Source: Rhizobium johnstonii 3841
GTDB lineage: Bacteria; Pseudomonadota; Alphaproteobacteria; Rhizobiales; Rhizobiaceae
DNA length: 64,000 nt
Assembly: GCF_000009265.1 (NCBI RefSeq)
Contig: NC_008380.1
Span: 3,415,501 to 3,479,500 of the forward strand
Direction of reading: 5' to 3'
The notes under the pieces are model-generated. The model saw only the letters and a program-made list of their open reading frames with translations. It ran no database searches and was not told where the DNA came from. Position 1 is the first letter of the stretch, and every line of letters starts with the position of its first letter. A program made the translations under genes and the position numbers. Shown here piece after piece: positions 17,755-26,575 of this stretch.

Positions 17755-20244
17755 ATGAGCAATAGTTTCGACGACATGCCCTTCTTCGACGAAGAGCCGG
17801 GCGAGATGGCGCGCAAGCCGCAGCCGCCTGCCGCACCCGCCGAAAGGGCGCCTGCCGCGCCCGCCGCCGGTGGCGGCATCGCCGCCCGCGCCATGGCGGC
17901 TCGCGACGGCGGCAAGCGGCCGGATTATCTCGCCGGGCTGAACCCCGAGCAGACCGAAGCCGTCGAAACGTTGGAAGGCCCCGTCCTCGTGCTCGCCGGC
18001 GCCGGCACCGGCAAGACCCGCGTGCTGACGACCCGCATTGCCCATATTCTCAATACCGGCCGCGCCTTCCCCTCGCAGATCCTCGCCGTCACCTTCACCA
18101 ACAAGGCGGCCCGCGAGATGAAGGAGCGTATCGCGTTGCTCGTCGGCGGCGCCGTCGAAGGCATGCCCTGGCTCGGCACCTTCCATTCGATCGGCGTCAA
18201 ACTTCTTCGCCGCCACGGCGAGCTTGTCGGCCTGCGCTCCGATTTCACCATTCTCGATACCGACGACGTCGTTCGCCTGATCAAGCAGATCATCCAGGCC
18301 GAAGGCCTCGACGACAAGCGGTGGCCGGCCAAGCAGTTCGCCGGCATGATCGACACCTGGAAAAACAAGGGTCTCGGCCCGGCCGATATCCCCGAGGGCG
18401 ACGCCCGCGCCTTTGCCAATGGCCGCGGCCGCGATCTCTATTTTGCCTATCAGGCGCGCCTGACGACGCTGAATGCCTGCGACTTCGGCGACCTGCTGAT
18501 GCATCCCATCGCGATCTTCCGTAAGAACCCGGATCTCTTGAAGGAATATCACGGCCGCTTCCGCTATATCCTCGTCGACGAGTACCAGGACACCAACACT
18601 GCTCAATATATGTGGCTCAGGCTTCTCGCCCAACGCCCCAAGGGCGAGCCACAGAACGTCTGCTGCGTCGGCGACGACGATCAGTCGATCTATGGCTGGC
18701 GCGGCGCGGAGGTCGACAATATTCTGCGCTTCGAAAAGGATTTCCCCGGCGCCAAGGTCATCAAGCTCGAGCGCAACTACCGCTCGACCGAACATATCCT
18801 CGGCGCTGCCGCCCATCTGATCGCCCATAATGAGGGCCGCCTCGGCAAGACGCTGTTCACCGACCGCTCCGATCCTGATGACGTCAAGGTGCAGGTCCAC
18901 GCTTCCTGGGATTCGGAAGAGGAAGCCCGCGCCATCGGCGAGGAGATCGAGCAGCTCCAGCGCGGCAAGCATCTCTTGAACGACATGGCGATCCTCGTGC
19001 GCGCCTCCTTCCAGATGCGCGAATTCGAAGACCGCTTCGTCACCCTCGGCCTTAACTATCGCGTCATCGGCGGCCCGCGCTTCTACGAGCGCCTCGAGAT
19101 CCGCGATGCCATGGCCTATTTCCGCCTGGTCGCTCAAGCCTCCGACGACCTCGCCTTCGAGCGCATCGTCAACACCCCGAAGCGCGGTCTCGGCGATACG
19201 ACGGTGCGGGCGCTGCACGACTATGCCCGTGCCCGCGACATCCCGATGCTTGCGGCAGCCGCCGACATCATCGAGACGGACGAGCTGAAGCCGAAGGCGC
19301 GAAAGGCGCTCTTCGACGTGATTCAATCTTTCCGCCGATGGCAGGAACTGCTTGAAAACACGCCGCATACCGAACTTGCCGAGCAGATCCTCGAAGAGTC
19401 CGGCTATACCGACATGTGGAAGAACGACAAGAGCGCCGAAGCGCCGGGCCGCCTCGAAAACCTCAAGGAACTCATCCGCTCGATGGAAAGCTTCGAGTCG
19501 ATGCGCGGCTTCCTCGAACACGTCTCGCTGGTGATGGATGCCGAGACCAACGAGAACCTCGACGCCGTCTCGATCATGACGCTGCACTCGGCCAAGGGCC
19601 TGGAATTCGACACCGTCTTCCTACCCGGCTGGGAGGAAGGCCTCTTCCCGCACCAGCGCTCGCTTGATGAGAGCGGCCGCGCCGGCTTGGAGGAGGAACG
19701 CCGCCTCGCCTATGTCGGCATCACCCGCGCCAAGCACCGCTGCCACATCTGGTTCGTCTCCAACCGCCGCATCCATGGCCTCTGGCAGTCGACCCTCCCC
19801 TCGCGTTTCCTCGACGAACTGCCGGAAACCCATGTCGAGGTCGCTGAAATGGAACAGAGCTACGGCGGGTACGGCCGCGGCGGCTACGGCCAGTCCCGCT
19901 TCGACAAAGCCGAACCCTTCGCCAACTCCTATTCCACCCCCGGCTGGAAACGCGCCCAGGCCAACAAGACCGACGCCACACGCGACAATTGGGGCACCCG
20001 CTCCGGCCACGCCGTCGAACGCATCGGCTATGGCGAAAGCGGCCCGAAGGGGCGCACGATCGAAGGCGAGCTGGTGGCGAAATCGACCTCGTCGGAACCA
20101 TCGAGATTCGCCCTCGGCGATCGCGTATTCCACCTGAAATTCGGCAACGGCAACATCACTGGCATCGAAGGCAACAAGCTGACGATCGAGTTCGACCGGG
20201 CGGGACAGAAACGGGTGCTGGACGGATTTGTCGAGCGCGTGTGA
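17755..20244 (+). CDS. uvrD: ATP-dependent DNA helicase, UvrD/PcrA family
   Basis: 829 residues. A proline/alanine-rich N-terminal tail (about 20-50) precedes the superfamily 1A helicase core: Walker A GAGTGKT at 82-88, motif II VDEYQDT at 274-280, motif III QSIYGWRGA near 310, and the C-terminal TLHSAKGLEFD motif. The end carries the small Tudor-like domain seen in PcrA (GDRVFHLKFGNGNITGI). It unwinds DNA 3' to 5' in excision repair, mismatch repair and removal of RNA polymerase or recombinase. The gene stands alone and has no visible T-run terminator. Confidence 0.95.
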   Translation: MSNSFDDMPFFDEEPGEMARKPQPPAAPAERAPAAPAAGGGIAARAMAARDGGKRPDYLAGLNPEQTEAVETLEGPVLVLAGAGTGKTRVLTTRIAHILNTGRAFPSQILAVTFTNKAAREMKERIALLVGGAVEGMPWLGTFHSIGVKLLRRHGELVGLRSDFTILDTDDVVRLIKQIIQAEGLDDKRWPAKQFAGMIDTWKNKGLGPADIPEGDARAFANGRGRDLYFAYQARLTTLNACDFGDLLMHPIAIFRKNPDLLKEYHGRFRYILVDEYQDTNTAQYMWLRLLAQRPKGEPQNVCCVGDDDQSIYGWRGAEVDNILRFEKDFPGAKVIKLERNYRSTEHILGAAAHLIAHNEGRLGKTLFTDRSDPDDVKVQVHASWDSEEEARAIGEEIEQLQRGKHLLNDMAILVRASFQMREFEDRFVTLGLNYRVIGGPRFYERLEIRDAMAYFRLVAQASDDLAFERIVNTPKRGLGDTTVRALHDYARARDIPMLAAAADIIETDELKPKARKALFDVIQSFRRWQELLENTPHTELAEQILEESGYTDMWKNDKSAEAPGRLENLKELIRSMESFESMRGFLEHVSLVMDAETNENLDAVSIMTLHSAKGLEFDTVFLPGWEEGLFPHQRSLDESGRAGLEEERRLAYVGITRAKHRCHIWFVSNRRIHGLWQSTLPSRFLDELPETHVEVAEMEQSYGGYGRGGYGQSRFDKAEPFANSYSTPGWKRAQANKTDATRDNWGTRSGHAVERIGYGESGPKGRTIEGELVAKSTSSEPSRFALGDRVFHLKFGNGNITGIEGNKLTIEFDRAGQKRVLDGFVERV

Positions 20245-20271
20245 CCTCGCATCAGCACGACGCGAAAAGGC

Positions 20272-20619
20272 TTACCCGAGCATCCGCATTCTTCCGAGCC
20301 CGAGAATATCGTTGACGAGCGCGATGCCCATGCCCGCGGCGACGATTCCCAATCCTATCAGAAAGAGCCGGCGAGATCGGTCATATTTGGCGGCAAAGAG
20401 AGAGTCGCGCGCCAGCAAATCGGCAAAAACTTTCACCTGCACGGCGATGCCCACGGTCAGGAACAGCATCGGCAGAATATCGATGCGGCTCCAGTCATTG
20501 GGGTTGGAAACCCAGACGCTGATGAAATTGAGCGAGAAACCGAGGATGATACCGGCCGCCGTCAGCGACCCGTTGCGAAACGTCGCATCGATCTTTTCGT
20601 CGGGATCCGGCTCTGACAT
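20272..20619 (-). CDS. Small hypothetical membrane protein
   Basis: 115 residues with three probable membrane segments at about 18-36, 47-62 and 84-104. The N-terminus is short, acidic and cytoplasmic-looking (SEPDPDEKID). I do not recognise a family. It converges on the helicase gene with a 27-bp gap. The sequence ends at a GLGRMRMLG tail. Support comes from its hydrophobic pattern and clean non-overlapping placement. Confidence 0.65.
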   Translation of the reverse strand: MSEPDPDEKIDATFRNGSLTAAGIILGFSLNFISVWVSNPNDWSRIDILPMLFLTVGIAVQVKVFADLLARDSLFAAKYDRSRRLFLIGLGIVAAGMGIALVNDILGLGRMRMLG

Positions 20620-21020
20620 GGCTTCGGTTCCGGCTTGCTGCTGAGGGTAAGAAAGGCAGAAATCATGATCCGGAGCAAGCTCGGCCTGACGTCGCCCTCA
20701 CAGGAAACAGACGAAATGTCGCAGCCGCGCAAACCCGGGCAGTCCGCCCATGGCTCCTCCGCACGCTGCGTTACGGCAATTTCGGGGCGACACCGGCATG
20801 GATTTAATCGCGCTCAGGCAAACAGATCACCAAAAAAAGCCAATAAATCCAATGAAAAAACTTTGGCAACCGAAAGGTTAACGTGCGTTGCTTCGCGTCG
20901 TCAATCGCACTTCTGCCCTGTCAAAACGTCGCTTTGACGCCTCGCGCAAATCAGCTTAGCCCAGAGGCTGCCCGCCCATGAAAGGCAGGCTTCACGACGA
21001 ACTTTTCGAAGGAGGTTCCA
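20620..21020. other. Intergenic region between divergent genes
   Basis: 401 bases between the starts of the small membrane protein and the EF-hand protein. It includes an AT-rich stretch (about 20825-20885) that may hold promoters for both. A plus-strand frame of about 100 codons here has no ribosome-binding site or family resemblance and is not called. Confidence 0.5.
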
Positions 21021-21500
21021 GTGACCAGTGTTTCATCTCTCGGCAGCACCTTAACTCAATATCAGTCTCCGCTTTCCAGTCTGGACAAGAATGGCGACGG
21101 CGTCATATCGGCGGACGAATTGGCCGCCGCCTCGCAGTCCTCGACATCGGCCACGGCGTCGACCGACAGCGACGACAGCAGCACCGACATCGTCAAGAAG
21201 ATCACCGCCGACATCCTATCGCTGATGCTGTCGATGCAGAAGACCGACGGCAGTGACGATCAGAACGACGACGCTTCCAAGGGCGTCTTCGCCGCGATGG
21301 ATACGGATGGCGACGGCAAGTTGACCGAGTCCGAATTCCTCGCCGCCGATCCGAACAGCATCAAGACGTCAGGTGATAGCGATCCGCTGCTCACCAAAGT
21401 GCTGAGCGACATGCAGACGGCCCTTCAGGCCTACCGCAATACCTACGGCGCTTCCGCCACAGCAGGTGATTCCGCAGCCGAAGACGTGGCGGCGGTCTAG
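21021..21500 (+). CDS. EF-hand calcium-binding protein
   Basis: 159 residues with a GTG start after a strong AGGAGG-like site (21010-21016). Two canonical EF-hand loops are visible: DKNGDGVISADE at 22-33 and DTDGDGKLTESE at 95-106, each with acidic residues at positions 1, 3, 5 and 12. Between them is a Ser/Asp-rich stretch (about 38-58) and a hydrophobic helix (about 62-74). There is no N-terminal signal peptide, so it is cytoplasmic or exported by a signal-independent route. Function is likely calcium buffering or sensing. EF-hand proteins such as calsymin are known in Rhizobium, but this one is much shorter. Confidence 0.88.
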   Translation: MTSVSSLGSTLTQYQSPLSSLDKNGDGVISADELAAASQSSTSATASTDSDDSSTDIVKKITADILSLMLSMQKTDGSDDQNDDASKGVFAAMDTDGDGKLTESEFLAADPNSIKTSGDSDPLLTKVLSDMQTALQAYRNTYGASATAGDSAAEDVAAV

Positions 21501-21833
21501 CTGGCCGAAATCCGGGCTCTGCCGGGGGAGCCTCGATCCATCGATGCCGTACAAAAGCATCCTACGCAGGCAGATCGATTTGCCGGCACTTGCCAACGTC
21601 GTGGGCCGCGTCTGCGATCCGGAAATCATGCACGCGCCTTCCCCTCCGTTCCATTTCAACACGAGGACCGCCGCCAGCTATCGCAATGATTGCATTAGAG
21701 CATTCTGTTTCGACGACTTACTACCGCTAGTGCCAGAATTAACACTTGCGCGTCAGCGCCTGGAAATCCACTAGTTGATCCATTCAGTGTGCTTGGCGTC
21801 TTACACTGCAATAAAGCGAAGGGATTGGCCGTG
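21501..21833. other. Intergenic region, no gene seen
   Basis: 333 bases between the EF-hand gene and pncA. The only frames are short and without ribosome-binding sites. I see no terminator with a clear T-run and no repeat that also occurs elsewhere in the window. Confidence 0.5.
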
Positions 21834-22460
21834 ATGAAAGCGCTGCTGCTCGTCGATATTCAGAACGGCTTCTGTCCAGGCGGCAATCTGCCGGTGCCTG
21901 ACGGCGACAAGGTGGTCCCCGTCGCAAACAGACTGATCGACAGCGGCAGATACGATCTGATCGTCGCCTCGCAGGACTGGCATCCGCCGGGCCACGGCAG
22001 CTTCGCCTCCGCCCATCCGGGCGCCGCCCCCTTCGAGATGGGCGAACTGTCGGGCAAGCCGCAGATGATGTGGCCGGACCACTGCATTCAGGGTACGCTC
22101 GATGCCGAACTGCATCCAGAACTCAAATCCGAAGAGATCGACCTGATCCAGCAGAAGGGCGAGGATCCTGATATCGACAGCTATTCGGCCTTCCGCGACA
22201 ATGACCGCGATGCCTCGACCGGCCTTTCCGATTTCCTCGAGGATCAGGGCGTCACCGACCTCGACGTCTGCGGGCTGGCGACCGACTATTGCGTCAAGTT
22301 CTCCGCGCTCGACGCGCTGGAGATGATGCCTGACGTTCGCGTGCGCTTCATCGAGGATGCAAGCCGCGGCATCACGCCCGAGGGCGTCGCCGCCGCCATC
22401 GAGGAAATGCGGACGCATGGCATCGCAATCATCGACAGCGCCAAGGTCCTGGCCGGCTGA
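21834..22460 (+). CDS. pncA: Nicotinamidase / pyrazinamidase
   Basis: 208 residues from the ATG at 21834. The cysteine-hydrolase triad is visible as Asp8 (LLVDIQNGF), Lys108 (QQKGEDPD) and Cys153 (GLATDYCVKFSA). The metal site includes Asp48 and His50 (SQDWHPPGHGSFA). It converts nicotinamide to nicotinate and ammonia in NAD salvage, in the cytoplasm. An in-frame upstream start at 21789 lacks a ribosome-binding site and lies before the conserved MKALLLVDIQ beginning. No operon partner is evident. Confidence 0.94.
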   Translation: MKALLLVDIQNGFCPGGNLPVPDGDKVVPVANRLIDSGRYDLIVASQDWHPPGHGSFASAHPGAAPFEMGELSGKPQMMWPDHCIQGTLDAELHPELKSEEIDLIQQKGEDPDIDSYSAFRDNDRDASTGLSDFLEDQGVTDLDVCGLATDYCVKFSALDALEMMPDVRVRFIEDASRGITPEGVAAAIEEMRTHGIAIIDSAKVLAG

Positions 22461-22562
22461 TTGAGATCAGCGATAAAAGACAATATGGCGGATGTCGGAT
22501 CGGCACACGTCCATCCGTCCTTGGCTCTGAACACACCAATCATGAATCAAGGGAGTTGAGAG

Positions 22563-23228
22563 ATGAGAAAGCTTGTTACCGCAGCCTTCGTGAGCTTGGA
22601 TGGCGTCATGCAGGCGCCGGGCGCGCCGCAGGAGGATCCAACCGGCGGCTTCACCCTTGGCGGCTGGACCGTCAATTACTGGGACGAGCCGATGGGCGGT
22701 TTCATGGGTGGGATTTTTACCGACCCTTTCGCGCTGCTGCTCGGCCGCAAGACCTACGAGATCTTCGCGGCTCACTGGCCCTTCGTCGGCAAAGACGATC
22801 CCATCGGAAAAGCCTTCAATGCCGCGACCAAATATGTCGCAACCACCTCGAACGAGCCGCTCACCTGGGAAAATTCCTTTGCGCTACGCGGCGATGTCGC
22901 CGCCGAAATCGCCCGCTTGAAGCAGCAGGATGGTCCCGACCTCCTGACGCAGGGCAGCAGTGGCTTGCTGCAAACCCTGCTGGCGCACGACCTGATCGAT
23001 GAACTCCGGCTCCTGACATTCCCGCTCATCCTCGGCCCCGGGAAGCGCTTGTTCGGCAAGGGCGCTAAGCCGGAGGCGCTGAAGCTCACGACCAACTCAG
23101 TATCGACGACCGGCGTCATCATGAGCGTCTACGAGCGCGCCGGCGAGGTCGAAACCGGCAGCTTCGGAATGCCCGAGCCCTCGCAAGCCGAGATCGCACG
23201 CAGAGAACGGATGAAGCGCGAGGGCTGA
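22563..23228 (+). CDS. RibD C-terminal / dihydrofolate reductase-like protein
   Basis: 221 residues. The first 190 match the bacterial DHFR-like family related to the RibD C-terminal reductase domain: MRKLVTAAFVSLDGVMQAPG at the start, LLLGRKTYEIFAAHWP, and QGSSGLLQTLLAHDLIDELRL. It probably binds NADPH; the substrate is unknown and it is not the housekeeping FolA. A GGGAG site lies a few bases before the ATG. It stands alone downstream of pncA. Confidence 0.87.
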   Translation: MRKLVTAAFVSLDGVMQAPGAPQEDPTGGFTLGGWTVNYWDEPMGGFMGGIFTDPFALLLGRKTYEIFAAHWPFVGKDDPIGKAFNAATKYVATTSNEPLTWENSFALRGDVAAEIARLKQQDGPDLLTQGSSGLLQTLLAHDLIDELRLLTFPLILGPGKRLFGKGAKPEALKLTTNSVSTTGVIMSVYERAGEVETGSFGMPEPSQAEIARRERMKREG

Positions 23229-23323
23229 GACGCGCCGGCGCGTTCCTCAGGCACCGCACTTCATCGAGGATGCCAAACGCGGCAGCGTGGACGTGTTGTA
23301 CAAATAGGCTGCTGACCGGCGTC

Positions 23324-25105
23324 TTATTTCAATACGTAGGCGTCGAACGTCTCATCGCTTCCGCCAACCGGGCCGAAGCGCTTGACGAGGCTTGTCGCGC
23401 TCTGGAAAGCAGAAATGTCTTCCGGCGTCAGAGACAACCGCCAAACATAGCTTTCACGCAGGGAGACGGGCGCAGCAATCTGATCAAGCCGCTGCGAAAG
23501 AAGAATGACGACAGGCACATGCTCACTCTGCTGCAATCGATGTGCCGTTTGCAGAATATCGGCAAGGCTGAGCGAAAGCCGCGCGTTCCGGGTATATCGC
23601 ACTATGGCGCCGAACCGCTCCTCCCGCAGGAGATAGGTGCGATTGGAGACATAATAGGGCAAGGCTTCCACGAGATAGTCTGGATCCGCCATGATGACCG
23701 CGTCCTTGAGATCAGGGCGCGATTGCATGAACGCACCGAAATCCTTGCTTCGGCTCAGGGGTATTTCGGCTATGAAGGCCTGATTGATCTTTTCGATACC
23801 GGACACGACCTGTAGCGCGAGCAATATCAGGAAGCACAGGCGTCCGAACTTTACGATGCCGCCAGCAGCCTCGATGCCGGCAGGGCCCGCCCCCTCGCGC
23901 TGAGTATGCCTGGTCAAGGAGGTGATCGCGATCATGAAAACCAGCCAGAGCGCCTGATGTCTGTATCCGCCGGGATAGACAAGCGTAAAAAGCAGTGAAA
24001 GCCCTAAGAGAACCAATCCGGCTGCGATCATCGCCGGCCGCCGGTTCGCCAGAGCCAACAGGCTGGCATAGATGAACACGGACATCAACGCTGCGAAAAT
24101 CCGGGAGGCCAACGGGTATGCCAAGACCAGTTCAAGGATCCGGTCGGGATAGAATGCCATAAAATGGGAACTGGGCGCGGCAAGTGCACCAAGGGCAAGC
24201 AAAGCGAAATTCTTGCCAGTGAGATCGTTCTGCCCCGTATCATTGAAGGTCGGATAGACTGTTACGAAACATAGAATAATTCCAACCGCGGCAATGGCAG
24301 CGGCTGTCGCAAAGCCCCGATATTCCGTCAGGGCAGGCCTTGGCCGCGCCAGAATTAAATCGAAAAACCAATAGGCGAGAAAGCCGCCGACCAGGACGAC
24401 CGAATGGACGTTGGTATTTGCCAGCAAGGCAAACAACAGGCCGAGCAATAGCCCGTTTCGTGTTCCTTTCTCCCAACTCAGGACGATAAGGAAAATCACC
24501 AGCATGCTGATGCCGTAATTTCGCGACATCGCGGCGTAGTCGAAAATCGAAAAGCTGCTGAACAGCGACAGCAGCATGATGGAAAGCGGCAATTTCAACC
24601 CGAAAACAAGAAGATAGGCCGCCGCCGCCGCGATTGTCAGGCCAACGACCTTCAGGACGACAGGTGAGCCGACCACGATATAGGCGGCGCGCAGGAGAAT
24701 ATACCAGAGAGCAGGATGACCCTCGCCATGCATCTGGCGAAGCATATCGATGAAATTATCCCCCTGGAGGGCGAGTGACAATGCACGAACCTCGTCACGC
24801 CAGACCGTTTCGGACCAGCAAAGCGCAGACGCCAGCGCAAGCCAGACCATGAAGATCAACGCCTTGCCGAGCTTGGCGGATCGAGGTTCATCGATAACAG
24901 AGACAATCACGGCCAAATAACACGCAACCCGGTGAACGAAAGCGTCTCGACCATATCCGGGCAGAAATAATTTGGCGTTAAATGAAAGGCCCGGTTGTGA
25001 TTTCAGGGACGCTGAAGCATGTCGCGCAAAACTGTGCAGCGGTTTAAACGCGACAAGCGAATCTGAAAGATCGCGACGCGCTTTAAAATTTTTCCTCCCT
25101 CTCAA
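23324..25105 (-). CDS. Polytopic membrane protein, GT-C glycosyltransferase-like
   Basis: Up to 593 residues with roughly ten or more membrane segments. After the first segment comes an acidic motif (SETVWRDEVRALSLALQGDN) and an EGHPALWYILLRAAY segment, the arrangement seen in GT-C/GT39-type glycosyltransferases that use polyprenyl-phosphate sugars. The C-terminal 150 residues are a soluble periplasmic-type domain. The start is uncertain: the TTG at 25105 overlaps the upstream DUF2164 gene by 23 bp, while a GTG at 24910 would put about 20 residues before the first membrane segment. Acceptor and sugar are unknown. Confidence 0.7.
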   Translation of the reverse strand: MRGRKNFKARRDLSDSLVAFKPLHSFARHASASLKSQPGLSFNAKLFLPGYGRDAFVHRVACYLAVIVSVIDEPRSAKLGKALIFMVWLALASALCWSETVWRDEVRALSLALQGDNFIDMLRQMHGEGHPALWYILLRAAYIVVGSPVVLKVVGLTIAAAAAYLLVFGLKLPLSIMLLSLFSSFSIFDYAAMSRNYGISMLVIFLIVLSWEKGTRNGLLLGLLFALLANTNVHSVVLVGGFLAYWFFDLILARPRPALTEYRGFATAAAIAAVGIILCFVTVYPTFNDTGQNDLTGKNFALLALGALAAPSSHFMAFYPDRILELVLAYPLASRIFAALMSVFIYASLLALANRRPAMIAAGLVLLGLSLLFTLVYPGGYRHQALWLVFMIAITSLTRHTQREGAGPAGIEAAGGIVKFGRLCFLILLALQVVSGIEKINQAFIAEIPLSRSKDFGAFMQSRPDLKDAVIMADPDYLVEALPYYVSNRTYLLREERFGAIVRYTRNARLSLSLADILQTAHRLQQSEHVPVVILLSQRLDQIAAPVSLRESYVWRLSLTPEDISAFQSATSLVKRFGPVGGSDETFDAYVLK

Positions 25106-25328
25106 GAAGATGGATATCCTCGGCTACGTCGTCCATTCTCTGCAATAAGGCGGCCTGGGCATCTCTTAGCCCTCGATTGTAGAAGTACGGCCCGATCTCC
25201 TCGGCGAAGAAGTCAAGCAGGAATTCGGCTGGCAATGCACCGATGGGGTCGAGTTCCCGGTCGAAATAAGCGCGGATGCGCGAAACGATCTCAGCCTTTT
25301 CTTCCTTGGAAAATTCGATCTTCTTCAT
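25083..25328 (-). CDS. DUF2164 family protein
   Basis: 81 residues from the ATG at 25328. The sequence is acidic and helical (MKKIEFSKEEKAEIVSRIRA, then ELDPIGALPAEFLLDFFAEE and YFYNRG), matching the DUF2164 family, whose function is not known. It lies just upstream of, and may overlap, the GT-C-like membrane protein, so the two may be cotranscribed. It is divergent from azlC. Confidence 0.82.
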   Translation of the reverse strand: MKKIEFSKEEKAEIVSRIRAYFDRELDPIGALPAEFLLDFFAEEIGPYFYNRGLRDAQAALLQRMDDVAEDIHLLEREEKF

Positions 25329-25459
25329 GGTTGCCTCTTTGCCGAATGCGATCGGGATTTGATGGTTCAGCAAAATCGATTGGTCAATCAAGGAAATTCA
25401 ATTGCCGTTGCAAGCCGCAGACCATAAGGGGAAACCTGAATTCCAACAGGAAAGATCCC

Positions 25460-26191
25460 ATGAATCGCGCCGACTTTGTTGAAGGTTTGCGGGGCGGCTC
25501 CGCCGTTGCGCTGGCATCGGCGCCCTTTGGCGCTCTCTTCGGAGCGCTGGCGGTCGAAAATGGCATGTCGCTTTCCGAAGCCGCCTTCATGAGCGCCACC
25601 GTCTATGCCGGCGCCAGCCAGATGGTCGGCATCGAACTCTTCGGTCACAATGTCCACGCCTGGCTGATCGTACTGTCGATCCTCGCCGTCAATTTCCGCC
25701 ACGTGCTCTATTCGGCGGCGCTGGCGCGCTACATCGGCCATTTCACGCCGGTGCAGAAATTCTTCACCTTTTTCCTGCTCGTCGATCCGCAATTCGCCGA
25801 AGCGGTGAAGCGCGCCGAGACCGGCCGGCAACTCACCTTCGCCTGGTATTTCGGCTTTGCCATCATCATCTACATTCCCTGGGTGCTGATCAGCGTCGCC
25901 GGCGGCATGCTCGGCGGCTTCATCGGCGATCCCAAGGCTATTGGCCTCGACATCCTGCTGCCGGCTTATTTCCTCGGCATCGTCCTCGGCTTCCGCAAGC
26001 GAGACAATTTCCTGCCCGTGGCGCTCGTTAGCGCGGTGGCTTCCGTGTTCGCCTACCGTTACGTCGGCTCGCCCTGGCATGTCAGCCTCGGTGCCGCCGC
26101 AGGCATTGTGCTAGCCGCCGTGCTGCCTTTGCCGCCGGAAGAGCCTGATCTTGAAGCCGATGCCCTTCAATCCGAAGTGCACGAGGTCTGA
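25460..26191 (+). CDS. azlC: AzlC family branched-chain amino acid exporter, large subunit
   Basis: 243 residues from the ATG at 25460, which starts the conserved domain (FVEGLRGGSAVALASAPFG, then SATVYAGASQMVGIELFG). There are about six membrane segments. With the small partner AzlD just downstream it forms an export complex for branched-chain or similar amino acids in characterised relatives. The azlD ATG follows the azlC stop by a few bases. The in-frame extension to 25235 would run back through the divergent DUF2164 gene and is rejected. Confidence 0.92.
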   Translation: MNRADFVEGLRGGSAVALASAPFGALFGALAVENGMSLSEAAFMSATVYAGASQMVGIELFGHNVHAWLIVLSILAVNFRHVLYSAALARYIGHFTPVQKFFTFFLLVDPQFAEAVKRAETGRQLTFAWYFGFAIIIYIPWVLISVAGGMLGGFIGDPKAIGLDILLPAYFLGIVLGFRKRDNFLPVALVSAVASVFAYRYVGSPWHVSLGAAAGIVLAAVLPLPPEEPDLEADALQSEVHEV

Positions 26192-26194
26192 GCC

Positions 26195-26503
26195 ATGGAA
26201 TTCGATCTTCACATGGCGCTCGTCATCCTCGCCGCAGCCGCCGCCACCTTCGCCACCCGCATCGGCGGCTATATCCTCATCACCCGAATGAAGAGCATCC
26301 CCCCGCGCATGGAGGCGGCGCTGAATGCCGTGCCGGCCGCCGTGCTGACGACGCTAGTCGCACCCGCCTTCTTCATCGGCGGCTGGGAATCGAAGCTGGC
26401 GTTGATCGTCGCCCTCTTCATCGGCCTGCGCTTCAGCCATACATGGATGCTGGTCGCCGCCTGGATCGTCGTGATGAGCTGGCGCCACACGATCGGCGCC
26501 TGA
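26195..26503 (+). CDS. azlD: AzlD family exporter, small subunit
   Basis: 102 residues with three to four membrane segments, matching AzlD (ATRIGGYILITRMKSIPPRMEAALNAVP, quoted only to about 20 here: RIGGYILITRMKSIPPRMEA). It is three bases after azlC and is its obligate partner in the family. A strong hairpin follows the stop and separates it from the convergent peptidase gene. Confidence 0.92.
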   Translation: MEFDLHMALVILAAAAATFATRIGGYILITRMKSIPPRMEAALNAVPAAVLTTLVAPAFFIGGWESKLALIVALFIGLRFSHTWMLVAAWIVVMSWRHTIGA

Positions 26504-26536
26504 GCACCGGCCCGAAAGCCGGCAAAGAAATTCAAG

Positions 26537-26575
26537 GCATTACAGCGTCGCCGACGCTGTAATGCCGTTTTCTCA
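26537..26575. terminator. Hairpin terminator between azlD and the M24 peptidase
   Basis: A 13-bp perfect stem (GCATTACAGCGTC / GACGCTGTAATGC) with a short loop is followed on the plus strand by CGTTTTCTC. It should end azlCD and may also act on the convergent peptidase transcript, whose stop codon lies at its edge. Confidence 0.7.

Noticed and set aside
17746..19587. 613-codon open frame antisense to the UvrD helicase
   Set aside because: The sense strand carries all helicase motifs; the antisense product is a composition artefact.
20635..20937. 100-codon plus-strand frame upstream of the EF-hand gene
   Set aside because: No ribosome-binding site, no hydrophobic or domain pattern; probably chance in an intergenic region.
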